The notes: generated by a model from the sequence alone, not told the origin. DNA of 64,000 nt from Coriobacteriia bacterium (GCA_003149935.1 QAMH01000002.1:1-64000); one strand, 5' to 3'. Positions 55,034-62,876 are shown, counted from the first letter of the stretch. Numbers and translations: made by a program.

Positions 55034-55063
55034 AAATTTATTGCCGTTCGTAAATTCCTGTCA

Positions 55064-55110
55064 GACAAGGATGCCTGGGCCACCAAGGAGATTGGCTAGA
55101 GGGAAGCGAG
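55064..55110 (+). pseudogene. Relic of an sstT-like gene 3' end
   Basis: Bases 55074-55110 match 47365-47401 (the last codons of sstT plus its downstream leader) with two mismatches in 37. The frame reads DKDAWATKEIG-stop, against EDTWAAKEIG-stop in sstT, and the following AGAGGGAAGCGAG is also kept. Nothing upstream of 55064 is recognisable as transporter. It indicates loss of a second sstT-like gene or rearrangement at this border. Confidence 0.7.
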
Positions 55111-55575
55111 CCCTAGCGGAATGATCTGCCAGCCATCGCATACGCACTGCCAAGGATCCCTAGTCGCTGACCGCAATCCGCGCCCAGCTGCCAAGGATTC
55201 CCGGCCCCTGACCGTCAGATGCCAAGAACAGCGGTCACTGACCGCAAAGTATGGCGAAATAGCACGGCTTAACGGGTTATATCGGTCACAGGCCGGCAAT
55301 GAGAAATGCGGTCGAAATGAATTTCTCATCAGACCGTCTAGCAAGCATCGAGAAACAATTTCATGTGCTCGCACGCTGCGTTTGTCCGGACTTTGCCGCA
55401 AGATGGCCCGATTCCGCTCTGGTTTCACTCCGATTTCGTACAGATTCTGGGGGTGGATGGCCCGGACGACTCCGTCCTAGTATGTGCGCTCGACGAACTA
55501 AGCCGTCATGTGCGGAAGGTGCGCACGGCACATAACACGAGGAGATCGGATTCGAAGCACAGGCCCCTGCGATTA
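55111..55575. other. Gene-free region before mazEF
   Basis: 465 bp without a credible gene. At 55148-55245 a degenerate unit beginning TGCCAAGGA and containing CTGACCG is repeated three times (starts 55148, 55189, 55220). ATGAGAAAT/ATTTCTCAT form a nine-base-arm hairpin at 55299-55329. The remainder is unexplained and looks like decayed sequence. Confidence 0.65.
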
Positions 55576-55620
55576 TTGAAATAGCAGTCAAAATGTTTAT
55601 ACTATGTTTTAACATTTTGA
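55576..55620 (+). promoter_or_regulatory. mazEF promoter with overlapping operator palindrome
   Basis: TTGAAA (55576-55581), a 16-bp spacer and TATACT (55598-55603) form a good promoter. TCAAAATGTT (55588-55597) and AACATTTTGA (55611-55620) are perfect ten-base arms flanking the -10, ideal for autorepression by MazE or MazEF. Confidence 0.75.
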
Positions 55621-55643
55621 TGAGTGTCAAACAGGGGGCAGTC

Positions 55644-55928
55644 ATGGAAGCTACGCTTAAAAAGTGGGGGAACAGCCAGGGAATACTCATTCCAAAAAGC
55701 CTCTGCGAATATCTTGGCATCAGCATCGGCGATCATCTCGAAATTGAAGAGTCAAATGGAGCAGTCACCATGAAGCCTATCCAGAAACGATACACACGAT
55801 CTAAAAAACTTTCGGCATCTGATTTGTTTTCCGATTGGGATGGACCATATCAAGCACCGGCAGATTGGAATTTGCAAGGCGCAGAAATTGACTGGGGCAA
55901 GCCAACTGGCGAGGAATTGCCATGGTGA
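55644..55928 (+). CDS. mazE: MazE-type antitoxin (AbrB fold)
   Basis: A 94-residue antitoxin. The swapped-hairpin AbrB DNA-binding domain is at the N-terminus (LKKWGNSQGILIPKSLCEYLGISIGDHLEIEE shows the classic W-G-NS-G-IPK pattern); the C-terminal half is the acidic/aromatic toxin-binding tail. ATG 55644 follows ACAGGGGG; an upstream ATG at 55620 is possible. Overlaps mazF by seven bases. AT-rich relative to neighbours, as expected for an acquired module. Confidence 0.9.
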   Translation: MEATLKKWGNSQGILIPKSLCEYLGISIGDHLEIEESNGAVTMKPIQKRYTRSKKLSASDLFSDWDGPYQAPADWNLQGAEIDWGKPTGEELPW

Positions 55929-56257
55929 GCATTTTCGATCAGGGAGATATCATCGAGGTCAACCTCGATCCAACCCTCGGCCATGAACCTCAAAAAACGA
56001 GGCCTGTTCTCGTGATAAGCGCGAGCGATTTCAACATGAGGTCGAGTCTCACGGTGGTAGCCCCCATAACATCAATCAATAATGGCTATCCAATGCACGT
56101 GTGCCTATCTGGCGATGAAAGCGCCAAGGGCTATGTATGCGTCGAACAATTGCGCGCCATCGATCTCATAGCACGAAAAACCACATACATTGGCACCGCC
56201 TCGCCTGAAACAATGGATGCCGTGCTCACGCGCGTCGGCGCAGCATTCGGAATCTAA
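55922..56257 (+). CDS. mazF: MazF/PemK-type endoribonuclease toxin
   Basis: A 111-residue toxin with GDIIEVNLDPTLGHEPQKTRPVLVIS at the N-terminus, the family signature containing the catalytic Arg, a central VVAPITS strand and C-terminal VCVEQLRAID. It cleaves RNA at short sequence motifs and is neutralised by the MazE encoded just upstream. Length and motifs are complete, so it should be active. Confidence 0.92.
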   Translation: MVSIFDQGDIIEVNLDPTLGHEPQKTRPVLVISASDFNMRSSLTVVAPITSINNGYPMHVCLSGDESAKGYVCVEQLRAIDLIARKTTYIGTASPETMDAVLTRVGAAFGI

Positions 56258-56273
56258 CTCCATCAAAACATGA

Positions 56274-56295
56274 GGCGGCTCTGAATTGAACCGCC
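56274..56295 (+). terminator. Terminator between mazF and the amidohydrolase gene
   Basis: GGCGG-C-TC pairs with GA-A-CCGCC; CCGTCTTCATTATT follows. It serves the convergent ends of mazF and the amidohydrolase gene. Confidence 0.5.
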
Positions 56296-56342
56296 CCGTC
56301 TTCATTATTCAGCCCTACGTGCATGTTGCAGCGATGCGCTTC

Positions 56343-57647
56343 CTACAGCGCCGCGAGCACCTCGCCAACGCTGCGTTTGACCTCGGCCTTGGCCTTCTCG
56401 ACGTCGATGGTCTTGTACTCGCCATCTTCGTAGAGCACCTCGCCGTCGCACATCGTGAGCACCACGTCGGCGCCGTTGGCGCTGTAGACAAGGTTAGTCG
56501 CGATGTCGTGCACGGGCATCATCCATGGCGTGTCGATGTCCATGACGACAAGATCGGCGCGCTTGCCCTGCGCCAGCACGCCGCAATCATGGCGACGCTG
56601 GGAGCGTGCGCCATTAACCGTGAGCATGCGCAGGATCTCCTTGGGCGTGATGATGGCTGGGTCGAGCGCGTTACCCTTCTGGGCGCAGGCGAGCAGATAG
56701 GCGCTTTGCAGGATGTTGTGGGTATTGTTCGACGCCATGCCGTCCGTGCCGAGCGAGCAATGCACGCCGGCATCGATCATGGCCTGCACTGGCGCAAAGC
56801 CGCTCGCGAGCTTCATGTTACTCGCGGGGTTCAGACTCACGTTCACGCCCTTGGCCGCCATGAGCTCGATATCGGAGGGCTCTACCCATACGCAATGAGC
56901 CGCAGTGACCGGAATATCGAAGGCACCCAGATGGTCGAACCAGGCCGCCGGCGTCATGCCGTCGTGTCGCTCCTTGCACTCGTCGCACTCGAGCATGGTC
57001 TCGGCCAGGTGGATGTGCAGGCCCGTATCATGCGCCTTGGCCTCGGCAACGCAGCGCTCGATCATGCCCTGGGGCGTGGTGTACTCACCGTGCACGCACA
57101 TGTCGATCTTCACGCGACCGTCGCCGGCATTCTGGTATTCGGCGAAGAGCTGCTCGTTCACCGCGGCCACGGGCAGCGTGTCATAGTCTGTCTCGACGAA
57201 GCACATCGTGCCGCCATCGCAGTGGTTGGCCTTCATGCCCGCCTCGAGGGTCGCCTTGCAGCGGTCGACGGTGGCGAAGTACATGTCGGTGTAGCCCACC
57301 ACGCCATAGCGCAGCATCTCGGCCTGGCTGAGCATGCAACCCCAGTAGTGGTGCTTTCTCTCCATGTCCATCTTGCCCTCGAAGGGCCAGACCGTGTCGT
57401 TGAGCCACTGCTGGAGAGGCTGGTTCTCGGCGTATCCGCGTAAAAGCGTCATGGGTGTGTGCGCGTGCGTGTTGTAAAACGCACTCATGAGCAGCTTGCC
57501 CGTACCGTCGTAGCGCTCGCCAAAGCGCGCGGTGTCAACGGGCTCCTCGGCACCCACGTAAGTGATGTGGCTTCCCTCTGTACCCACGAACATGCCGTGC
57601 TTATGATCGAGGTTCTCGTCAAGGATGTCGATGTTGGCAAAGAGCAT
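56343..57647 (-). CDS. Amidohydrolase, SAH/MTA deaminase-like
   Basis: A 434-residue metal-dependent deaminase of the amidohydrolase superfamily. The metal ligands are HAHTPMT (HxH), HIHLAET, the His in AAHCVW and GTDG. The order and LKLASGFAPV-like loop match the MtaD/SAH deaminase group, converting S-adenosylhomocysteine or 5'-methylthioadenosine to inosyl products. This would suit the SAM-consuming cluster next door, which produces SAH and deoxyadenosyl products. ATG 57647 follows AAAGGA; the frame extends upstream only into repeat DNA. Confidence 0.82.
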   Translation of the reverse strand: MLFANIDILDENLDHKHGMFVGTEGSHITYVGAEEPVDTARFGERYDGTGKLLMSAFYNTHAHTPMTLLRGYAENQPLQQWLNDTVWPFEGKMDMERKHHYWGCMLSQAEMLRYGVVGYTDMYFATVDRCKATLEAGMKANHCDGGTMCFVETDYDTLPVAAVNEQLFAEYQNAGDGRVKIDMCVHGEYTTPQGMIERCVAEAKAHDTGLHIHLAETMLECDECKERHDGMTPAAWFDHLGAFDIPVTAAHCVWVEPSDIELMAAKGVNVSLNPASNMKLASGFAPVQAMIDAGVHCSLGTDGMASNNTHNILQSAYLLACAQKGNALDPAIITPKEILRMLTVNGARSQRRHDCGVLAQGKRADLVVMDIDTPWMMPVHDIATNLVYSANGADVVLTMCDGEVLYEDGEYKTIDVEKAKAEVKRSVGEVLAAL

Positions 57648-57670
57648 GAGTTGATCCTTTCCGGTTTTAG

Positions 57671-57748
57671 GATGAGACACATTGGACAGGTACATCTGTC
57701 TCATTATGGAGCAAATGAGACAGATGTACCTGTCCAATGTGTCTCATC
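57671..57748. repeat. REPIN-like palindrome P3
   Basis: 35-base arms (57671-57705 and 57714-57748) around an eight-base loop. The arms are the same as P1 and P2, whose centres are different. It lies between the amidohydrolase and the ArsM-ArsS gene. Confidence 0.9.
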
Positions 57749-57752
57749 CATC

Positions 57753-59789
57753 TCACTTCGCGTACTTCTCGAGCAGGCTGCCACCGCAGCTGGAACCACA
57801 GCCCGCGGCGCACGAATAGCAGATGGGACTTGTCTTGATGCGGCGTTTAGGCAGCGGCGCATCAACGATGTCGCGCACGTTGGCCGGTCCGTCCAGCGGC
57901 AGACCCAGGACATGGTTGACCTCGCAATCGTAAAGGCCGCCATCGTAATCGACGTTGAGCTGCGTGCGGCACATGATGTGGGCGACGGTCGCGCCGTTGT
58001 AGTTGTCCGCGAGCAGCTTGTTGTACGCATCATAAGTGCGTGCGGCGAGCAGCTTGCCGGCAAAGCGTCCCATGTTCCAGTTGTTCATCGCGTACAGCCC
58101 GTTGAACTTCACGCCCTCGGCATGCTCGAGCTCGTAGCGGTAGAAGTCCTCCAGGTCGGCCTGGTCGGGCGGCAGGAAGGGCCCGTCGACGTTGTAGGCC
58201 AGGTCGATCTGTAATTCCGGATCGACACCGTAGCCAAGCGCGTTCATCTCGCGCAGCACCTTCATGATGCTCGCAAAGCTACCGGCTCCGCGCTGCTCGT
58301 CCACGCCGGCGGCATCAAAGTAGGGCATCGAGGTGACGAGCTTGACCTTGTTGTCGACATAGACGTCCTTGAAGTGCGCGTATTCGGAATCGTCCAGGAT
58401 GACGAGGTTCGTGCGCACGATGACCTGCTCGGCGATCTTGCTCGCCTCGCCGATGAACCACTCGAGGTCCGGGTTCATCTCCGGAGAGCCTCCCGTGATG
58501 TCCATGACCTTGAACCCGCCGGTCTTGAAGGCGGCAAGCACCGCCTCCATGGTCTCGAGCGACATGCACTCCTCGTTTTTGGGCGAACATCCCAGGTAGC
58601 AATGATTGCAAGCAAGGTTGCAGCGGTAGGTGACGTTGACCTGCATCGTGTCGAGCCTTGCGCTCTCGAGCAGCGCCTTGTCGTGGATACGCCTCTCGAA
58701 GGGCTCGATGTCGAGCCTGGCGCATGAATCCTCGATCCACTCGAGGTCGACACTGCGCTTGCCACGCGTCACCTGCAACGCGGCGTTGGCCACCTCGAAG
58801 TCGAACGGACCGACGTGATCGCGCCGCGGCGTGACCTTGAAGTGGGGCGCATAGCGGCTGTTCTCGAGGAAGGTCGCCATGTTGCCGCTGATAGCCACAG
58901 GACGGTCCTTGATGAAGCGTACCTCGCTATCAAGGTCGAAGTAGCGCTTGTTCTCGGGCATCGTACCCAGATAGGTCGCCGTCTGCTGGTAGTCCTCCTC
59001 GCGGTCCTCGAACTTATCGCACTTGATGGCGCGCATGGTGCGCGACGCGAAGCCGATGCTGCCGAGCTTGGTCGCAATCTGGAAATCGCCGACCTCGAGC
59101 GGCTCATGCGCGACGTCGTAGCAGACCTGCGTGCCACAGTCGGCGAGCATGCGGCGGAAGTCCTCGATGTACATGGCACCCGAAAGGCACTCGCCGCGCA
59201 AGATGGGGTCATCGTAGAAGCCTTCGGGCACGCGACGGTCCGAGAAGATGTCCGAGAAATAGAGCTCGCCACCCGGCTTGAGCACGCGGAAGATCTCGCG
59301 AAAGAGTTCTTCCTTGAACGGTGAGAGGTTGATGACGCAGTTCGAGATGACCACGTCGACGCTGTCATCGGCGATCATCGACATGTCCTCGATGTAGCTC
59401 TCGATGAACTCGACGTTGCTCTCGGGCAGCCCGAGGCGCTCGATCTGCGCGGCCTCGTGACTGCGCGCGAACTCGAGCTGGCTCGGCGTCATATCGATGC
59501 CGATGACGTGGCCTTGCGGTCCCACAAGCTTGGCGGCGATGAAGACGTCACGGCCCGTGCCGCAGCCCAAGTCGAGCACCGTGGCACCTTCGAGCGCGGG
59601 TGGCAGGGGGCTGCCGCAACCGTAGAAGTGCTCGACGATCTCCGGGTCGAGCTCCGGGAAGATGTCGAGCACGTACTTGGGTGGCGCCGTGGTCGCGCAG
59701 GTGCACGCATCGGTGCGAAGGTCGTCACTGCTGGAAAGCGTCTTTCCGTAGTACTCGCGCACCATCGCGCGGATGTCGGCCTGGGCCAT
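57753..59789 (-). CDS. ArsM-ArsS fusion: arsenite methyltransferase plus radical SAM protein
   Basis: 678 residues, two enzymes in one chain. Residues 1-~335 are an ArsM-type methyltransferase: SAM motif VLDLGCGTGRD (71-81) and all three conserved thiols, Cys58 in FYGCGSPLPP, Cys151 in SNCVINL and Cys201 in GECLSGAMY. Residues ~380-678 are an ArsS-type radical SAM protein: CNLACNHCYLGCSPKNEECM (cluster Cys390, 394, 397), ITGGSPEMNPDL, and the Cys-rich end CYSCAAGCGSSCGG. In arsenosugar biosynthesis ArsM makes methylated arsenicals and ArsS adds 5'-deoxyadenosyl to dimethylarsinous acid. Role here is inferred. ATG 59789 with GGGAAGG; two bases after the GTPase stop. Confidence 0.85.
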   Translation of the reverse strand: MAQADIRAMVREYYGKTLSSSDDLRTDACTCATTAPPKYVLDIFPELDPEIVEHFYGCGSPLPPALEGATVLDLGCGTGRDVFIAAKLVGPQGHVIGIDMTPSQLEFARSHEAAQIERLGLPESNVEFIESYIEDMSMIADDSVDVVISNCVINLSPFKEELFREIFRVLKPGGELYFSDIFSDRRVPEGFYDDPILRGECLSGAMYIEDFRRMLADCGTQVCYDVAHEPLEVGDFQIATKLGSIGFASRTMRAIKCDKFEDREEDYQQTATYLGTMPENKRYFDLDSEVRFIKDRPVAISGNMATFLENSRYAPHFKVTPRRDHVGPFDFEVANAALQVTRGKRSVDLEWIEDSCARLDIEPFERRIHDKALLESARLDTMQVNVTYRCNLACNHCYLGCSPKNEECMSLETMEAVLAAFKTGGFKVMDITGGSPEMNPDLEWFIGEASKIAEQVIVRTNLVILDDSEYAHFKDVYVDNKVKLVTSMPYFDAAGVDEQRGAGSFASIMKVLREMNALGYGVDPELQIDLAYNVDGPFLPPDQADLEDFYRYELEHAEGVKFNGLYAMNNWNMGRFAGKLLAARTYDAYNKLLADNYNGATVAHIMCRTQLNVDYDGGLYDCEVNHVLGLPLDGPANVRDIVDAPLPKRRIKTSPICYSCAAGCGSSCGGSLLEKYAK

Positions 59790-59791
59790 GT

Positions 59792-60982
59792 CTACCTTCC
59801 CTCGTCACCCATGTTGAAGCATTCGGTGAAGAACACCTGCGCATCCAGATTGTACTTGTCGCAGACGAAGTCGACGGCGTCGTCGACGATGCGCGCGAAG
59901 GGACGCGACTCGCACACGGCGCGCGCGTTGATGATCATCGACATCTTCTTGTGCTTGCGCAGGAAGGGCTGCGTGTGCTCGATGTCGTAGTCGATGCCCA
60001 GAAGCGAGCACTTGTTGAAGTCACCCGCGCCGGCCGTCGCGAAGGTCTTGAGATGCGGGGCGTTGCGCTTCCTCTCGATGAGCCCCATGCGAATCTCCTC
60101 GATGAGGTCGTCGATGACGGCGTTGCAATCGATCTTCTCGTCGTCGAGCTGCTTGAAGAACAGGCGGCGATTGTACCAGGTGAGCGTCTTTTCGGCTTCC
60201 TGGAACTTCTCGTCGTCACGCACCGAGAAGTTCTTGAGCAGGGTCTCGTGCGTCTCGAGATATTCCGCGAGCTTGGGGATTCCCTCCCTGGTGAGCGCGG
60301 ATATTTTCATGACCGGGATATCCGGGCATGCCTCCTCGAGAAAGGCGACGTCGCGCTCGATCTCCTCGGGCGTCATGAGATCGATCTTGTTGAGGACGAT
60401 GAGGTCGGCTTCCTCGAGCTGGAGCTGCATGAGGTACTTGATCTCCTCGGGCAAGTTGATGTCCTCGCCCTCGGGCAGCAGCAGCTTGATGCGCTCGGGA
60501 TCGACGAGCACCGTGAACGGCGACAGCGTGATCCAATCCGCGCAGTCATCGACCAGACGATGGTAGACGTGATCGAGCGCGCCGACCCCCAGGCCCGGGA
60601 TGTCGCTCATCACGAAAATGGCACCATCGCGGTCGCGCAGACGGCGAATCTTGTCGATGGTGTTGTCCATCTGATAGCAGATGCAGCCGCTCGCGATCTC
60701 CTCGACCGTGCAGCCACTCGTCTGGGTGAGGTTGGTATCGACGAGGTTCGCGCCCAGGTCATTGGCGATGATGCCGACCTTGCCGTAGCTCTTGTTCATG
60801 TGCTCGCCCAAGGCGATCATCGTCGTGGTCTTGCCCGCGCCCAGAAAGCCGCTCATGACCATGAAGCGGATCTTATCGGGAGTGCCACCTTCTGCCGCGT
60901 CCTTCGAGACGGCCTTCGTAGTGGCCGTGTCCTCGTGCATGGCGGCAGCACCACCATAGGTGTTGAAGGTATCGTATGGCAT
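59792..60982 (-). CDS. G3E-family (CobW-like) GTPase
   Basis: A 396-residue P-loop GTPase of the CobW/HypB/UreG class. Walker A is GFLGAGKTT (45-53), with NDLGANLVDTNL and the NKID specificity motif near residue 209. The CobW metal-site region reads SGCICYQ (Cys100, Cys102), i.e. CxC rather than CxCC, with Cys91 shortly before. The family members deliver metals to enzymes. Here it lies between two methyltransferase genes, with spacing of two bases to the fusion gene, so it may handle metal or metalloid for them. ATG 60982 with GGAAGGGG. Confidence 0.82.
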   Translation of the reverse strand: MPYDTFNTYGGAAAMHEDTATTKAVSKDAAEGGTPDKIRFMVMSGFLGAGKTTTMIALGEHMNKSYGKVGIIANDLGANLVDTNLTQTSGCTVEEIASGCICYQMDNTIDKIRRLRDRDGAIFVMSDIPGLGVGALDHVYHRLVDDCADWITLSPFTVLVDPERIKLLLPEGEDINLPEEIKYLMQLQLEEADLIVLNKIDLMTPEEIERDVAFLEEACPDIPVMKISALTREGIPKLAEYLETHETLLKNFSVRDDEKFQEAEKTLTWYNRRLFFKQLDDEKIDCNAVIDDLIEEIRMGLIERKRNAPHLKTFATAGAGDFNKCSLLGIDYDIEHTQPFLRKHKKMSMIINARAVCESRPFARIVDDAVDFVCDKYNLDAQVFFTECFNMGDEGR

Positions 60983-60999
60983 CTCGTGCCCCTTCCCGG

Positions 61000-62097
61000 C
61001 TAGCAGCAGCTCGCGTTAATCGGCTGGTCATCCTCATCGTAGACGCCCTCGTAGTCGGGTGCCGTCTTGATGATATGGTCACCGTGCGTATCGCCGATGT
61101 GCTGGTCGCGGTTGCCCGTGGTCTCGAAAGCCGAACTATAGCGCGAGTGCATGGCAATGGAGGTGACGTTACCGCAAACGGGGCAGGTCTTTCCGGTCGC
61201 GAACTTGATGTTGGAGTCGAAGAGGAACGCGTCGGGATAATCGGGAAGGTTGCCCTTGTAGGTCACCGTCTCGCCGTAGGACTCGCAGACGTCCTCGGCC
61301 CAACGCGACTTCATCGCACGCACGGTAATGGTCGCGAAGGCGATGTCGGGGAACAGCCCCTGCTCGCTTGGCGTGAGCGGCGTTTTGAATGTCATGAGAT
61401 AGCGCGGGTCCAAGAACTCGTAGTGCTGCACGAGGCGGCGGAAGTCGCTGATGTACATGGCACCACTCAGGCGCAAGGCGCGCAGCTTGATATTGTGGGC
61501 CTTCTCGAGCGGGATGCGGCGGTCGGTGAAGACATCGGTGAAGTACCATTCGCCGTCTTCCTTGAGGATGCGCTTGACCTCGCGTACGTATGCGTCCTTG
61601 TCGGGCGAGAGGTTGAAGGTGCAGTTCGAAATCACGATATCGACTGACTCGTCGGGAATCATCGAGAGGTCCTCGGGAACTCCGTGAATAAGCTCGACGT
61701 TGGGGGCGTCATAGTCGAACTGCGCGATTTCCTGGTCGAGGTACTTCTCGGCCTTTGCCAGACGATTCGCATCGGGTTCGACGCCGATGACCTTACCCTG
61801 CTCTCCCACAAGCTGGGCGGCAAGATAGGTATCGCGACCCGAGCCACAACACAGATCGACGACCGTGCAACCCTCCATGAGCGGCGGCATGGGAGAGCCG
61901 AACTCGTGGAAGTGGTTCTTGATCTCGGCCGAGATGTTGAAGAGAAGCTCGCGGGCAGAGGCGGGAATCGTGGCGTCCGTGTCGCGGGTACGAGCCGTCG
62001 CCTGCGGATCGGGATCTTGCACGGCGGCGATCTCGGCATAGTACTTCTTGGGTTCGACATCGAGCGTATACCAATTCTTGTAATCCTCGTAAAGCAT
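61000..62097 (-). CDS. ArsM-like SAM methyltransferase lacking two catalytic cysteines
   Basis: A 365-residue methyltransferase clearly related to the ArsM half of the fusion (VDLCCGSGRDTYLAAQLVG; SNCTFNLSPDK; LSGAMYISDF). Only one ArsM thiol is conserved (Cys159). The first site reads FHEFGSP instead of YGCGSP, and the third RALRLSG instead of GECLSG. A CPVCGN motif lies in the C-terminal part, and the chain ends in vicinal cysteines (ASCC). It probably methylates a different substrate, or acts with the fusion. ATG 62097 (MLYEDYKNW) with AAAGGA is preferred to ATG 62151. Confidence 0.82.
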   Translation of the reverse strand: MLYEDYKNWYTLDVEPKKYYAEIAAVQDPDPQATARTRDTDATIPASARELLFNISAEIKNHFHEFGSPMPPLMEGCTVVDLCCGSGRDTYLAAQLVGEQGKVIGVEPDANRLAKAEKYLDQEIAQFDYDAPNVELIHGVPEDLSMIPDESVDIVISNCTFNLSPDKDAYVREVKRILKEDGEWYFTDVFTDRRIPLEKAHNIKLRALRLSGAMYISDFRRLVQHYEFLDPRYLMTFKTPLTPSEQGLFPDIAFATITVRAMKSRWAEDVCESYGETVTYKGNLPDYPDAFLFDSNIKFATGKTCPVCGNVTSIAMHSRYSSAFETTGNRDQHIGDTHGDHIIKTAPDYEGVYDEDDQPINASCC

Positions 62098-62425
62098 GGC
62101 ACGTCCTTTCATCGTACGCTGGAGGTGAATCCGGGTGACATCTTCCATCATGAAATTGCCCGTTGCGGAAAATATTCCTAGAAACCATATTTACACTTGC
62201 ACTAGTAGCAGACTATATCCTATAATTGTCAATGTCAACTCGCTTCGCGAGTAAGCAAATGGTTTCCTCTACCGTTGCGGGCAGATGTCTGAGACGTGCT
62301 TCTAGGCCGGCGCGTCCCAGACATCTCGCGAAGTATCCTTCTCAGGGTATTCATCTTTTGCCCTTTGGTCACATTTTGGCGTATCATGGACTCTCCATTC
62401 ATCTCACATGTAAGGGAGCCTGTCT
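62098..62425. promoter_or_regulatory. Divergent control region of the ArsM-ArsS cluster
   Basis: 328 bp. A long inverted repeat AGATGTCTG...CAGACATCT with inner GACG/CGTC pairs spans 62283-62326 and is a candidate operator or attenuator for the divergent PadR gene. On the minus strand two overlapping TTGACA hexamers (62232-62243) and TATAGT/TATAGG sequences follow, ahead of the methyltransferase gene. No complete consensus promoter could be fixed. Confidence 0.4.
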
Positions 62426-62869
62426 ATGTGGTCTGCCTGCCATCCCAAGTCCGAGAAGGAGCTCAGCGAGTGCGGTCAGCTCGGAAAAAGCCTGAGCCGC
62501 CTCACGCAGCCTTCGATTCTTTCCGTACTTGCCAAGGCAGATAAGCCCGTCCACGGCTATCTCATCATCCAGGAGATGTCGAGCGGTCCGATGTTCAATG
62601 GAAACGCCCCCGACCCAACGGGCATCTACCGCATCCTCAAGCAGATGGAGAACAACGGGCTGGTCACGAGCGAGTGGGACACGTCCGAATCCGGCCCCGC
62701 TAAGCGTTGCTATAACCTGACTGACGAGGGTCGGGCCTGTCTTCGTCGCTGGGTCGATGCGCTGGCATGCTATGCGGCAAGTATCCAGGACCTGCGCATT
62801 CTCGCATGCGATGCCCTTGACATCCCCGTTCCCGAGCAGCCAACCTGCATGAAGGAGCTCGAGGTCTAG
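62426..62869 (+). CDS. PadR-family transcriptional regulator, Cys-rich
   Basis: A 147-residue winged-helix regulator. The PadR core runs from SILSVLAKADKPVHGYLIIQEM through GIYRILKQMENNGLVTSEW. The family usually represses its divergent target and responds to small ligands. Unusual are several cysteines: two in the N-terminal extension (MWSACHPKSEKELSECG) and three in the C-terminal part (CYNL, ACLRR, ACYA), which could bind arsenite or another soft metal. ATG 62426 with AAGGGAG. Divergent from the cluster it probably controls. Confidence 0.82.
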   Translation: MWSACHPKSEKELSECGQLGKSLSRLTQPSILSVLAKADKPVHGYLIIQEMSSGPMFNGNAPDPTGIYRILKQMENNGLVTSEWDTSESGPAKRCYNLTDEGRACLRRWVDALACYAASIQDLRILACDALDIPVPEQPTCMKELEV

Positions 62870-62876
62870 GACCTCC

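Noticed and set aside
47400..55110. Prophage or integrative element
   Set aside because: No integrase, phage structural or conjugation genes; the flanking 37-bp repeat has coding-type mismatches, so it is better read as a gene relic.
55148..55245. CRISPR array
   Set aside because: Only three degenerate units with unequal spacing and no cas genes; no CRISPR array was seen anywhere in the window.
55121..55584. Overlapping small frames between the MFS gene and mazEF
   Set aside because: No start signals or domain; they run through degenerate repeats.
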